In this document: positions 18,106-26,012 of the stretch, piece after piece
Layout of the letters: the number at the start of each line of letters is the position of its first letter
Position numbering within the stretch: the stretch's first letter is position 1
From: Pseudomonadota bacterium
Lineage (GTDB): Bacteria; Pseudomonadota; Alphaproteobacteria; Sphingomonadales; Sphingomonadaceae
Reading direction: 5' to 3'
DNA length: 34,742 nt
Assembly: GCA_023445495.1 (NCBI GenBank)
Contig: JAEXLC010000228.1
Span: 1 to 34,742, forward strand
Translations under genes and position numbers: made by a program
Notes under the pieces: model-generated
What the model was told of the DNA's origin: nothing
The model's database searches: none
The model's input: the letters and a program-made list of their open reading frames with translations, nothing else

Positions 18106-18732
18106 ATGTGCAATGACTATCGCCTCGAGGTGGACATCGCCTCGATCATGGAGGATTTCGACGAGCTAGAGATCGACATCGATACGCCGGAGGGCACACC
18201 CAATGTGGCCGCGCGCGAGGACATCAAGATCACCGATGTCGCTCCGATCGTCACCAATCCGCAGGGCGAGAGCGGGCGAGGCGCACTGGTCAACAGGCGA
18301 TGGAGCTGGCCGGGACCGACGGGCAAGCCGGTCTATAACTATCGCGCGGAGGGCCGCGAGTTCGCGGCCAATCGGTGCCTCATCCTCGCCGACGGGTTCT
18401 ACGAATTTACCAAGTCCGATGATTCGAAGCAGAAACGTCAGAACAAGTGGCTGTTCACGCTCAATGATCACGACTGGTTTGCCATTGCCGGGATCTGGCG
18501 CAGGGATCCGGTGATCGGCGAGGCCTTTACGATGCTGACGTTGGATGCTGGTCCCGATGTAGCGCCATATCACCATCGACAGGTCATTCCCCTCGCGCGC
18601 GATCAATGGGCAGCGTGGCTCGACCCTGCTACTCCCGCCGCAGACGCGCTGCGCATCCTTCCGGCCGGCAGTCTCACGGTCTGCCAGGTTCACGGTACTC
18701 CGCCCGCCGAGCCTTTGCCGACGCTTCTCTAG
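18106..18732 (+). CDS. SRAP family abasic-site protein (HMCES/YedK type)
   Basis: The 208-residue protein has the complete SRAP active site: Cys2 after Met removal (MCNDYR), Asn78 (YNYRAEG), Glu100 (DGFYEF) and His156 (YHHRQVIPL). The enzyme protects abasic sites in single-stranded DNA by forming a thiazolidine DNA-protein crosslink. The family is commonly annotated as SOS response-associated peptidase. GAGGAT lies about 6 nt before the ATG. A LexA box lies 29 nt upstream, shared with the divergent degenerate SRAP gene, so both should be SOS induced. Confidence 0.93.
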   Translation: MCNDYRLEVDIASIMEDFDELEIDIDTPEGTPNVAAREDIKITDVAPIVTNPQGESGRGALVNRRWSWPGPTGKPVYNYRAEGREFAANRCLILADGFYEFTKSDDSKQKRQNKWLFTLNDHDWFAIAGIWRRDPVIGEAFTMLTLDAGPDVAPYHHRQVIPLARDQWAAWLDPATPAADALRILPAGSLTVCQVHGTPPAEPLPTLL

Positions 18733-19329
18733 ACGTTACTCGCCGCCATCCTCCGGCACCGTGCTGGACCTAACTCAATATGTACCAACGCGAGCCGTCG
18801 GTGTGTTCGGCGGCGGCAGCCTCCTACAAGTTCACCATAGAAAGTTCTTGGGCTCGCGCCGATGTCAGTATGGACATTTCGGGTGACATAGAGCATATAT
18901 TCGGTGTCGAAGAGATAAGGAGAAGGTTGGTAGCTCAGGACTCGAACCGTTGACACGAAATTATTTTGTTGTGCTATTTGTGGCTACAATTTCTGCGTTA
19001 GAAATAGTTTGAGAAATCATCTCAAATTGATGTCAATATTTATTCGGTTCTCTTCTGGGCACCATTTTCCCTTAACGCATCCAAGGCGGGCGGGATCGCC
19101 CGAGAGGGCGGTTCCCGGAGGGCGTTCGCAGCGACGAACTGATGCGGGATTTATTTCACCGCTTGCTCTGGCCGGGACGCGAACGCCATGTCGGCGCGCC
19201 GTTCCGACGGATGCTCGGCGACTGCCGGTGCCGGTTGGCCGGCTCCGTGTGAGAGGCCGGGAGGCGGATCGCTCCCTCAGCGCGCGCAAATCTATTGAAC
19301 AGTGTAAAGTTCAGGGGCAGGTTGGCCCT
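18733..19329. other. Intergenic junction, partly low GC
   Basis: This 597-nt stretch between the SRAP gene and the tetR gene lacks a convincing gene. About 18,780 to 19,080 is clearly poorer in GC than the flanks and holds two small inverted repeats: TTTCT-GCGTT-AGAAA (18990-19004) and TTTGAGA-AATCA-TCTCAAA (19008-19026). From 19,090 composition returns to normal; a possible 36-residue frame (19142-19252, starting MRDLFHRLLWPGR) has no good ribosome binding site. The 13-nt tetR element lies at 19293-19305. A 75-residue minus frame (18729-18956) is not persuasive. Confidence 0.6.
19293..19305 (+). promoter_or_regulatory. Candidate TetR operator, copy 1
   Basis: TATTGAACAGTGT, 24 nt before the tetR GTG. 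It reads as one good half and one poor half of a palindrome of the form TTGAACA-N-TGTTCAA. The same 13 nt occur inverted at 19933-19945. Confidence 0.6.
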
Positions 19330-19932
19330 GTGGCACGCCGGTCCGATCATACCCGGGACGAGCTCCGGACCATGATAGTCCATGAGGGGCATCGTCAGAT
19401 CTCAGACGTGGGCTTTGCGCGGTTCTCCGCGCGTGAGGTGGCGAAGCGGATCGGCTACTCGATCGGCACGGTCTACAATGTGTTCGGCAGCCACGACATG
19501 CTGATCGTCGCGATCAACGCGCGCACGCTGGCGCAGTGGCAGGCACATGTCGAGGCGCGCCTCGCGGTGGCGACCGGGGACCGCCTTCGCGCGCTGGTCG
19601 AGGCCTATTTCGAGTTCGCCATCCTGCATCGCCACGCCTGGACGGCGCTGTACGATCACCGGCTGCCCGACGATGTCGAGGCGCCCGAATATTATCGCGA
19701 TCATATCCGCGCGCTCACCGGGATCGTCCGCGACGAGATCGCCGCTGCCCTGCCGCCCGAGCGCCGGGACGAAGCCGGGGCGCTCACCCGATCGCTGCTG
19801 GCGACCGTCCACGGCCATTGCTTCTTCACGCTCAACGGCACCTTCGCGCTGCTCGGCGAGACCGATCCGCTAGACACCGTCCAGGCCCGCGTGCTCGAGG
19901 CAATTCGTTGCGCCCCCTTTACAAGTAAATAG
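19330..19932 (+). CDS. TetR family transcriptional regulator
   Basis: The 200-residue protein has an N-terminal TetR DNA-binding domain (helix-turn-helix around ISDVGFARFSAREVAKRIG, then YSIGTVYNVFGSHDMLIVAI) and a ligand-binding C-terminal half with a WHG/TetR_C-like helix set. The GTG at 19330 (VARRSDHTRDEL) is chosen because AGGGGCAGG is upstream and the domain starts soon after; the open frame upstream is not protein-like. The gene ends 20 nt before the KAS III start, and a copy of the 13-nt element sits in that gap. It probably represses itself and the biosynthetic genes until a small-molecule ligand binds. Confidence 0.88.
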   Translation: MARRSDHTRDELRTMIVHEGHRQISDVGFARFSAREVAKRIGYSIGTVYNVFGSHDMLIVAINARTLAQWQAHVEARLAVATGDRLRALVEAYFEFAILHRHAWTALYDHRLPDDVEAPEYYRDHIRALTGIVRDEIAAALPPERRDEAGALTRSLLATVHGHCFFTLNGTFALLGETDPLDTVQARVLEAIRCAPFTSK

Positions 19933-19945
19933 ACACTGTTCAATA
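19933..19945 (-). promoter_or_regulatory. Candidate TetR operator, copy 2
   Basis: ACACTGTTCAATA is the exact reverse complement of the element at 19293-19305. It lies 7 nt before the KAS III ATG, overlapping an AT-rich stretch that could be a -10 box, which suggests direct repression and perhaps a leaderless transcript. Confidence 0.6.
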
Positions 19946-19952
19946 TATTCGC

Positions 19953-20954
19953 ATGAATGCGACTCGGGGCCTCGCTTTTCGCTTCGCTGGCAGCGGTGTC
20001 GCGCTGCCCGGGACTGCCGTTCCTTCGGTGGAAATCGACGCCCGGCTCGGCCGGGATCCCGGCTGGACCGAAGCGAATTTCGCAATCGCCACCCGCTATT
20101 GGGCGCAGGGCGACGAAACCAGTTCCTCGCTTGGCGCGGCTGCTGCGTCGGCGGCGCTGGCGGCGGCGAACTGGGATGCCGGCGATCTCGATGTGGTGAT
20201 CTCGGCATGCGGCGTGATGGAGCAGCCGATTCCGGGCAACGCCCCGCTGATCCAGCGCCGGCTCGGCATCGGCGCGAGCGGCATTGCCGCGTTCGACGTC
20301 AATGCGACCTGCCTCTCGTTCCTCGTCGCGCTCGACACGCTGCTGATGGGCATGGCGGTCGGCAAATGGCGGCGCGGCCTGATCGTGTCGGTCGACCTCG
20401 CTTCCGCCGCGCTCGATTTCGGCTCGCCCGAGGCGTCGGTGATCTTCGGGGATGGCGCGGCGGCGGTGGCGATCGAAGCCGACGGCCCCAGCCGCCTGCT
20501 CGCCTGCCGGCTGGCGACCTTTGGCGACGGGGCGGAATTGTGCCGGCTTGAATCGGGCGGCACCCGCATGCGCCCGGCCGAGGATCTGGACGCGTTCCTG
20601 GCGGTATCCAAGTTCCGGATGGACGGCCCGGCGCTGTTCGCCGCGACCGCCAAGCGCTTCCCGCGTTTCCTGCGCGACCTGCTCGCCGAGGGCGGGGTCG
20701 CGGCCGACGCGCTCGACACGATCGTGCCGCACCAGGCGAGCGCGGCGGCGATCGAGCATCTCAAGCGCTCGGTGCCGAACGGCCATGCCCGGACGATCGA
20801 CATCTTCCGGGACCATGGCAACCAGATCGCGGCGGGCATGCCGCACGCGCTGCATGTCGCGCAGGGGCGCGGCCAGCTGACGCCGGGCAGCCACAGCCTG
20901 CTGATCGGTACGTCGGCCGGCGTATCGCTGGGCGGTGCGGTGATCCGCTGGTGA
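19953..20954 (+). CDS. FabH-like 3-oxoacyl-ACP synthase III family protein
   Basis: KAS III (FabH/OleA-like) enzymes condense an acyl-CoA or acyl-ACP with a second acyl unit. The 333-residue protein has the thiolase fold and an intact Cys-His-Asn triad: Cys120 (VNATCLSF), His260 (VPHQAS) and Asn290 (DHGNQIAAG), with the C-terminal GTSAGVSLGGAVIRW. As a stand-alone enzyme next to tailoring enzymes and not in a fab operon, it is likely to be the carbon-chain builder of a specialised pathway. No Shine-Dalgarno is seen ahead of the ATG at 19953. The end overlaps the next GTG in a GTGA. Confidence 0.9.
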   Translation: MNATRGLAFRFAGSGVALPGTAVPSVEIDARLGRDPGWTEANFAIATRYWAQGDETSSSLGAAAASAALAAANWDAGDLDVVISACGVMEQPIPGNAPLIQRRLGIGASGIAAFDVNATCLSFLVALDTLLMGMAVGKWRRGLIVSVDLASAALDFGSPEASVIFGDGAAAVAIEADGPSRLLACRLATFGDGAELCRLESGGTRMRPAEDLDAFLAVSKFRMDGPALFAATAKRFPRFLRDLLAEGGVAADALDTIVPHQASAAAIEHLKRSVPNGHARTIDIFRDHGNQIAAGMPHALHVAQGRGQLTPGSHSLLIGTSAGVSLGGAVIRW

Positions 20955-21931
20955 GCCGCCGCGTGCTGGTGACCGGTGCGACCGGCGGGCTGGGGCGCGA
21001 ACTGGTCAGCCAGTTGCGTGCCGCCGGATATCAGGTGCGCGCGACCGGGCGCGACCGGGCGATCGGCGCGCAGCTCGAAGCGGAATTCCTGCCCGCCGAT
21101 CTGGTCACCGATCCGCTCGAGCCGCTGCTGGACGATGTGGACATGGTGTTCCACCTCGCGGCGCTTTCCTCCCCCTGGGGATCGCGGGCGGCTTTCGAGG
21201 CGATCAACGTCACCGCGACCCGGCGGCTGGTCGATGCCGCGCGTGCCGCGGGGTGCGAGGGTCTGGTCTATGCCTCCACGCCCTCGATCTACGCCGAGCC
21301 GCGCGACCGCATCGGCCTGACCGAGGACAGCCCGGTCGGGCCGCGGTTCGCCAATGCCTATGCCGCGACCAAATATGCCGCCGAGCGGCTGGTCCTGGCG
21401 GCCGATGCGCCGGGCTTCCGCACGGTCGCGATCCGGCCGCGTGCGATCGTGGGGCCGCACGACACGGTGCTGCTGCCACGGATCCTGCGTGCGGGACGTC
21501 GCGGACGGTTTCCGCTGCCGGGCGGGGGCAATGCGCTGATCGAGCCGACCGATGTTCGCGACGCCGCAGCCGCCTTTGTCGCTGCCGGCCGCCGGCTGGC
21601 GACGGCCGGCGGGCAGGCGATCAACATATCGGGCGGCGATCCACAGCCGGTGCGCGCGCTGCTGGGCCAGTTGTTCGTGCGGATCGGAAGCGCGCCGCTT
21701 CTGGTGGCGGTGCCGACCGGTCTGGCGCTGGCGGTGGCCGGCGCGATGGAACGCGTTGCCGCGCTGCTGCCCGGCAGGCCGGAACCGCCGGTGACGCGTT
21801 ACAGCGTCATGACCTTCGGTTTCTCGCAGACGATGCAGCTCGATCGCGCGCGCGATCTGCTCGATTGGGTGCCGCGCCATCGGATCGAGGCGATGATCGC
21901 CCATGCCTTGCCGGAGGCGCGCGATGCGTGA
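20951..21931 (+). CDS. NAD(P)-dependent epimerase/dehydratase (extended SDR)
   Basis: The 326-residue protein has an N-terminal Rossmann motif (VLVTGATGGLGREL), the DVDMVFHLAA strand, a Ser/Thr at 109-110 (YASTPSIY) and the catalytic Tyr137-X3-Lys141 (YAATKYAAE). It resembles OleD-type and 3-beta-hydroxysteroid-dehydrogenase-like SDRs, so reduction of a beta-keto group made by the adjacent KAS III is a reasonable inference. It starts with GTG within the KAS III stop (GTGA overlap) and overlaps the next gene by 8 nt. Confidence 0.9.
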   Translation: MSRRVLVTGATGGLGRELVSQLRAAGYQVRATGRDRAIGAQLEAEFLPADLVTDPLEPLLDDVDMVFHLAALSSPWGSRAAFEAINVTATRRLVDAARAAGCEGLVYASTPSIYAEPRDRIGLTEDSPVGPRFANAYAATKYAAERLVLAADAPGFRTVAIRPRAIVGPHDTVLLPRILRAGRRGRFPLPGGGNALIEPTDVRDAAAAFVAAGRRLATAGGQAINISGGDPQPVRALLGQLFVRIGSAPLLVAVPTGLALAVAGAMERVAALLPGRPEPPVTRYSVMTFGFSQTMQLDRARDLLDWVPRHRIEAMIAHALPEARDA

Positions 21932-22760
21932 GGTGGAGGTCAGGCTGATCCGGGCGGGGCATTGCGTCCACCCGCAGCGCGCGACGATCCGCGACGGCAG
22001 CCTGCGGCCTGCGATCTTCCCCGCGCTTTCGATCCTGATCGTGCACCCGCAGGAAGGGCCGATCCTGTTCGATACCGGCTATGACCCGGCATTCTTCGCC
22101 GCGACCCGGCCCTATCCCGAGCGCTTCTATCGCTGGCTGACCCCGGCCACTCTGCCGCCGGGCGCCGATGTCGCAAGCCAGCTGCAGCGCTTCGGCTTCG
22201 ATCCCGGCGATGTCCGCCATCTGGTCCTGTCGCATTTCCATGCCGATCATATCGCCGGCACCCATGCCTTCCCGAATGCCGCGATCCACTGCGCGCGTGC
22301 CGGGCTCGACGCGGCCTGCTCGAGCGGGCGGGTGAAGGCGCTGCTCGGCGGGGTACTGCCGGCCCTGCTCCCTGCCGATATCGCGGCGCGCGCGCGGTTC
22401 TTCGAAGATGCGCCGCGCACTGTCCTGCCCAGCGCGTTGCAGCCCTTTGCCGAAGGCGCGGACCTGTTGGGCGATGGCAGCCTGCTCGCGGTCGAGCTGC
22501 CCGGCCATTGCCCGGGGCATTGGGGCATGGTCGTCGCCGACAGACTGCACGGCGCGCATTTCCTGGTCGCCGATGCCGCCTGGTCGAGCGACGCCATCCG
22601 CCGCAACATGCCGCCGCCACGGCTGACCAGCAGCCTGCTCGGCAATGCCGGGCGCGTCGAGCAGACCCTGGCAAAGCTGCATGCGCTCTGGCAACGCAAT
22701 CCGGCGATCCGGCTCACGCCAGCGCATTGCCCCGAACGCGCCGCCGAAGCCGAAGGGTGA
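21924..22760 (+). CDS. MBL-fold metallo-hydrolase
   Basis: The 278-residue protein has the zinc-binding signature SHFHADHIAG (His104, His106, Asp108, His109), a downstream His in ELPGHCPGHWG and an Asp in FLVADAAWSSD. This set is typical of glyoxalase-II/lactonase-like members that cleave esters, thioesters or lactones. In this cluster it could release or open an acyl intermediate, or be a quorum-quenching-type lactonase; the sequence does not decide. The ATG at 21924 has CCGGAGG upstream and is preferred to one at 21903. It overlaps the SDR gene by 8 nt and the ATP-grasp gene by 4 nt. Confidence 0.9.
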   Translation: MREVEVRLIRAGHCVHPQRATIRDGSLRPAIFPALSILIVHPQEGPILFDTGYDPAFFAATRPYPERFYRWLTPATLPPGADVASQLQRFGFDPGDVRHLVLSHFHADHIAGTHAFPNAAIHCARAGLDAACSSGRVKALLGGVLPALLPADIAARARFFEDAPRTVLPSALQPFAEGADLLGDGSLLAVELPGHCPGHWGMVVADRLHGAHFLVADAAWSSDAIRRNMPPPRLTSSLLGNAGRVEQTLAKLHALWQRNPAIRLTPAHCPERAAEAEG

Positions 22761-23890
22761 GCAAGGTCCTTATCACCGGTGCGCGTGCGCCGGTCGCGGT
22801 CGATCTGGCGCGATCCTTTGCCGCGGCGGGGCATGAGGTCCATCTGGCCGATTCGGTGGACGGCTGGGCGGCGCGCCTGTCGCGGGCGGTGACCGCAACG
22901 CATCGGCTGCCGCCGCCGCGTACCGATTTCGCCGGGTTCGCCGGCAGGCTGGGCGATCTGGTGGCGCGTCTCGATCCGGTGGCGGTCGTTCCGACCTGCG
23001 AGGAAGTGTTCTATGTCGCGGCTTCGGGCCTGGGCGCTCCCGCGCTGGTGCCGTCGCTCGCGACGCTCCGTACGCTGCATTCGAAGATCGCCTTTGCCGA
23101 CCATGCCCGCGCGCTCGGGATCGCCGCGCCGGAGACCTGGCGGATCGAGACGCGCGCCGAGCTTGAGAGAGTGCCAGCCGGGTTGGAAGAGCTGGTGCTG
23201 AAGCCCGATTTCTCGCGCTTCGCCACCGAAACGCGGGTCCGGCCGACGCGCGCGCAACTGGCCGGGATCGATCCGTCCCCGGACCGGGCATGGGCGGCGC
23301 AGCGTTTCGTGGCGGGCGAGGAGCTGTGCCTCTGGTCCTTCGCGCGGGAAGGGCGGCTGGTCGCCGCGGTCGTGTACCGGCCGGTCTGGCGGCACGGAAA
23401 GGCGGCGTCCTACGCGTTCGCGGCCGTCGATTGCCCGGCGGCGGTCGAAGTCGCGCGCACGCTGGCTGCGGCGCACGCGCTGACCGGGCATTTGTCGCTC
23501 GACCTTATCCTCACGCGGGAGGGCTTGGCGGTGCCGATCGAATGCAATCCCCGGGCGGTGAGCGGGTTGCATCTGTTCGATGCGCGGGCCGAACTCGCGC
23601 ATGCGATGCTCGGGCGGGGCGAGGCGCGACCGGCCGAGGGCTTGCGCTATCTCGGTCCGGCGATGCTCCTGCTGGGGCTGCCGGCTGCGATCGGCGGCGG
23701 GCGGCTTGGCCAGCTGGCGCGCGACGTGCGGCTCGGGCGCGATGCGGTGGGGCGACCGGGCGACCGGCGTCCGGTGGTCGGCGCGATGCTCGATGCCGCG
23801 CGCTTCGCCAGGCAGGCGCTGCTGTCGCGAGGGAGCGCGGCGGGCGCCACCACCGCCGACATCGAATGGAATGGCGAGCCGATCGGATGA
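22757..23890 (+). CDS. ATP-grasp family ligase
   Basis: ATP-grasp enzymes form amide or thioester bonds from a carboxylate via an acyl phosphate. The 377-residue product opens with a pre-ATP-grasp Rossmann-like part (VLITGARAPVAVDLARSF), continues with VVPTCEEVFYVA, a nucleotide-binding Lys (ELVLKPDFSRF), AQRFVAGEELCLWS and the metal-binding end LSLDLILTREGL ... PIECNPRAVSG. The C-terminal 100 residues are an extra domain. The start is a GTG overlapping the MBL stop (GTGA). It probably couples an amine to an acid made in the pathway; the substrates are unknown. Confidence 0.85.
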   Translation: MSKVLITGARAPVAVDLARSFAAAGHEVHLADSVDGWAARLSRAVTATHRLPPPRTDFAGFAGRLGDLVARLDPVAVVPTCEEVFYVAASGLGAPALVPSLATLRTLHSKIAFADHARALGIAAPETWRIETRAELERVPAGLEELVLKPDFSRFATETRVRPTRAQLAGIDPSPDRAWAAQRFVAGEELCLWSFAREGRLVAAVVYRPVWRHGKAASYAFAAVDCPAAVEVARTLAAAHALTGHLSLDLILTREGLAVPIECNPRAVSGLHLFDARAELAHAMLGRGEARPAEGLRYLGPAMLLLGLPAAIGGGRLGQLARDVRLGRDAVGRPGDRRPVVGAMLDAARFARQALLSRGSAAGATTADIEWNGEPIG

Positions 23891-25014
23891 TGCTGTTCGA
23901 TCCGCTCGACCCGCCTCCGGGCGCGTGGCCGGCTGCCTGCGATTCCCGCGCCTATATCGAGGGCATCGCGCGGGCTGGCGTGCGCGCGATGATCCCCAAC
24001 GTCGCGACCCGCTGGATGGCGCTCCGCTCAGGCGAGCGCGTCTACCCGGTGACGATCAATGACGGGGAAGTGGGGGACAGCTATGTCTGCCTGCCGCACA
24101 GCGCCTATATCCTCTATGCCCGGGCCGAGCTGGATATCGTCGATACCGGATGGCTGCGCCCGGTGCTCCGCGCGATGATCGCGGCCGCCGACCGGCTGCT
24201 GCGCTGGGGTGAGGTCAATCGCATCGTCCATGTCGACAACTGGCTGCTGTCGACCAACCTGCACGGCGACTGGTCGGGTGACGATCTTCCGGCGATCCGC
24301 GCCTTCCTGGCCGCGCGTTTTCCGACGCATGCTATCGCGATCCGTTCGCTCGATAGCTGGTCCTCGCCGGGCTTGCTCGACGCGGCGCGGGAAGATGGCT
24401 GGCGGTTGCTCGCCAGTCGCCAGATCTGGGTGACCGGTGACCTGGCAACGCAGTGGCGCACGCGGCGGAATACCGGGCACGATTTCCGCCTGCTTCGCCG
24501 GAGCGGCCTGGCGATCGACGAGTTCCCGGCGATGACCGAGGCCGATGCGGTGCGGATCGCCGAGCTCTACCATCTGCTCTATGTCGGCAAATACTCGCCG
24601 CTGAACCCGGTCTTCTCGCCTGCCTGGATCCTGATGACCTGGCGCGAGGGACTGCTGCGCTATCGTGGCGCGCGCGATGCGCAGGGCAAGCTGCTTGCGG
24701 TGACGGGTGCGCTGGTGCGGGGCGATATCATGACCCCGCCGATCGTCGGCTACGACACCATGCGGCCCCGGAGCGAAGGCCTGTACCGGATCGCCACGCT
24801 CCTGTTCACATCGATGGCGCAGGAGCGAGGCGTCCGGCTCAACGGCTCGGCCGGCGCCGCGCAGTTCAAGCGCAACCGCGGAGCCACCGGCGTGATCGAA
24901 TATACCGCGGTCGCGGCGGACCATCTACCCCGGCGAAGGCGCGCGGTGCTGGGCGCGATGCAGGCCGTGCTCGATCGGCTTGCGGTTCCATTGATGCGGA
25001 GGCGAGAGCTATGA
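23887..25014 (+). CDS. GNAT/FemAB-like acyltransferase (tentative)
   Basis: The 375-residue product is a soluble protein with no signal peptide. The C-terminal half (LLAVTGALVRGDIMTPPIVGYD ... LYRIATLLFTSMAQERGVRLNGSAGAAQFKRNRG) looks like the second GNAT fold of FemAB-like or peptidogalycan-type transferases, but no single motif is decisive. The N-terminal half has VYPVTINDGEVGDSYVCLP and VHVDNWLLSTN segments. It overlaps both neighbours in ATGA, so it is a committed member of the cluster. An acyl or aminoacyl transfer role is inference from fold and context. Confidence 0.6.
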   Translation: MMLFDPLDPPPGAWPAACDSRAYIEGIARAGVRAMIPNVATRWMALRSGERVYPVTINDGEVGDSYVCLPHSAYILYARAELDIVDTGWLRPVLRAMIAAADRLLRWGEVNRIVHVDNWLLSTNLHGDWSGDDLPAIRAFLAARFPTHAIAIRSLDSWSSPGLLDAAREDGWRLLASRQIWVTGDLATQWRTRRNTGHDFRLLRRSGLAIDEFPAMTEADAVRIAELYHLLYVGKYSPLNPVFSPAWILMTWREGLLRYRGARDAQGKLLAVTGALVRGDIMTPPIVGYDTMRPRSEGLYRIATLLFTSMAQERGVRLNGSAGAAQFKRNRGATGVIEYTAVAADHLPRRRRAVLGAMQAVLDRLAVPLMRRREL

Positions 25015-26012
25015 GCGAGGCATGGCCGGTGGCGATTGCGCAGGGCTGGCATCCACTGGCGGCGCTGGACGCGCTCGGCCGCAAGCCGTTGGCGCGGCGG
25101 CTGATGGGCACGCCGATCGTGCTGTTCCTCAGCGAAGGCAGACCGGTCGTCATGCTCGATCGCTGCCCGCACCGAGCGCTCAAGCTGTCCGACGGATGCG
25201 TGCAGGCCGGCACGATCGCCTGCCCCTATCATGGCTGGCGCTTCGGCGCCGACGGCCGCTGCGTCGAGGTGCCCGGCTCGGACGAAGTACCGCCGGTTTC
25301 CGCGCGGGCCCTGCCGGTCGAGATACGCGCGGGGCTGGTCTGGACCTGCCTCGCCGAGACCCCGCCGCCATTCCCCCGCCTGCCCGAACTGCTCGACGAT
25401 CCCGCGCTCGATCATTTCCGCTGGCTGGTCGCGCCCAGCCGGATGCGGCTGCTCGACGGGATCGAGAACATGCTCGACGCCTCGCACCCGCATTACGTCC
25501 ATCCCTGGTTCCTGCGCGGCACCGGCAAGCGCCGGGCCATGCGTGTCGAGCTGTCGCTCGGGCCCGATGGCGCGGAAGCCGTCTATCACGAGAATGCCCG
25601 GGCCGAAGGGATCATGCCGCGCCTGCTGGAGGGCAAGCGGACGGTATCGATCGGGCGCTATTTCCCGCCGACGATCGGCCAGCTCGAGTTCCGCACCGAG
25701 CGCGGCCTCAGCGTGTCGCTGACCGCGATCTTCGTGCCCGAGGACAAGGATCTGGTGCGCCCCTATGCCCTGTTCTCCACGCGCCGGGGCATCGCGCCCA
25801 ACTGGCTAAAACGCTGGGTGCTCAAGGCCTTCAACCTGCCGCTGCTGCGCCAGGACCAGCGCGTGCTGGCCGACCAGGTCGAGGCGCTGAAGGATTGGGG
25901 CGCGGTCGATTTCGCGATCGGCCCGGCCGACCTGATCGGTCCGACGGTGTGGCGGCTGGCCAATGGCAGGCCGCAGCCCGTCGAGCGGCGCGAGGCGATA
26001 CTCTACCTCTGA
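25011..26012 (+). CDS. Rieske [2Fe-2S] non-heme iron oxygenase
   Basis: The 333-residue protein has an N-terminal Rieske domain with Cys52-X-His54 (DRCPHRALK) and Cys71-X2-His74 (ACPYHGWRF), then a catalytic domain with the mononuclear iron site Asn153, Asp156, His159, His164 (IENMLDASHPHYVH). This is the layout of PaO/VanA-type terminal oxygenases, which hydroxylate, demethylate or desaturate. No ferredoxin or reductase gene is nearby, so electrons must come from a housekeeping partner. It is the last gene of the plus-strand cluster, and its end overlaps the convergent ligase gene by 10 nt. Confidence 0.92.
   Translation: MSEAWPVAIAQGWHPLAALDALGRKPLARRLMGTPIVLFLSEGRPVVMLDRCPHRALKLSDGCVQAGTIACPYHGWRFGADGRCVEVPGSDEVPPVSARALPVEIRAGLVWTCLAETPPPFPRLPELLDDPALDHFRWLVAPSRMRLLDGIENMLDASHPHYVHPWFLRGTGKRRAMRVELSLGPDGAEAVYHENARAEGIMPRLLEGKRTVSIGRYFPPTIGQLEFRTERGLSVSLTAIFVPEDKDLVRPYALFSTRRGIAPNWLKRWVLKAFNLPLLRQDQRVLADQVEALKDWGAVDFAIGPADLIGPTVWRLANGRPQPVERREAILYL

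Noticed and set aside
18729..18956. 75-residue minus-strand frame in the intergenic junction
   Set aside because: GTG start without a ribosome binding site, codon use unlike neighbouring genes, and no recognisable motif.
18926..18957. tRNA-like string (GGTTCGAGTCC followed by GAGCTACCA on the minus strand)
   Set aside because: The T-stem does not pair beyond two bases and CCA is four positions too early, so it is neither a tRNA nor a clean attachment-site remnant.
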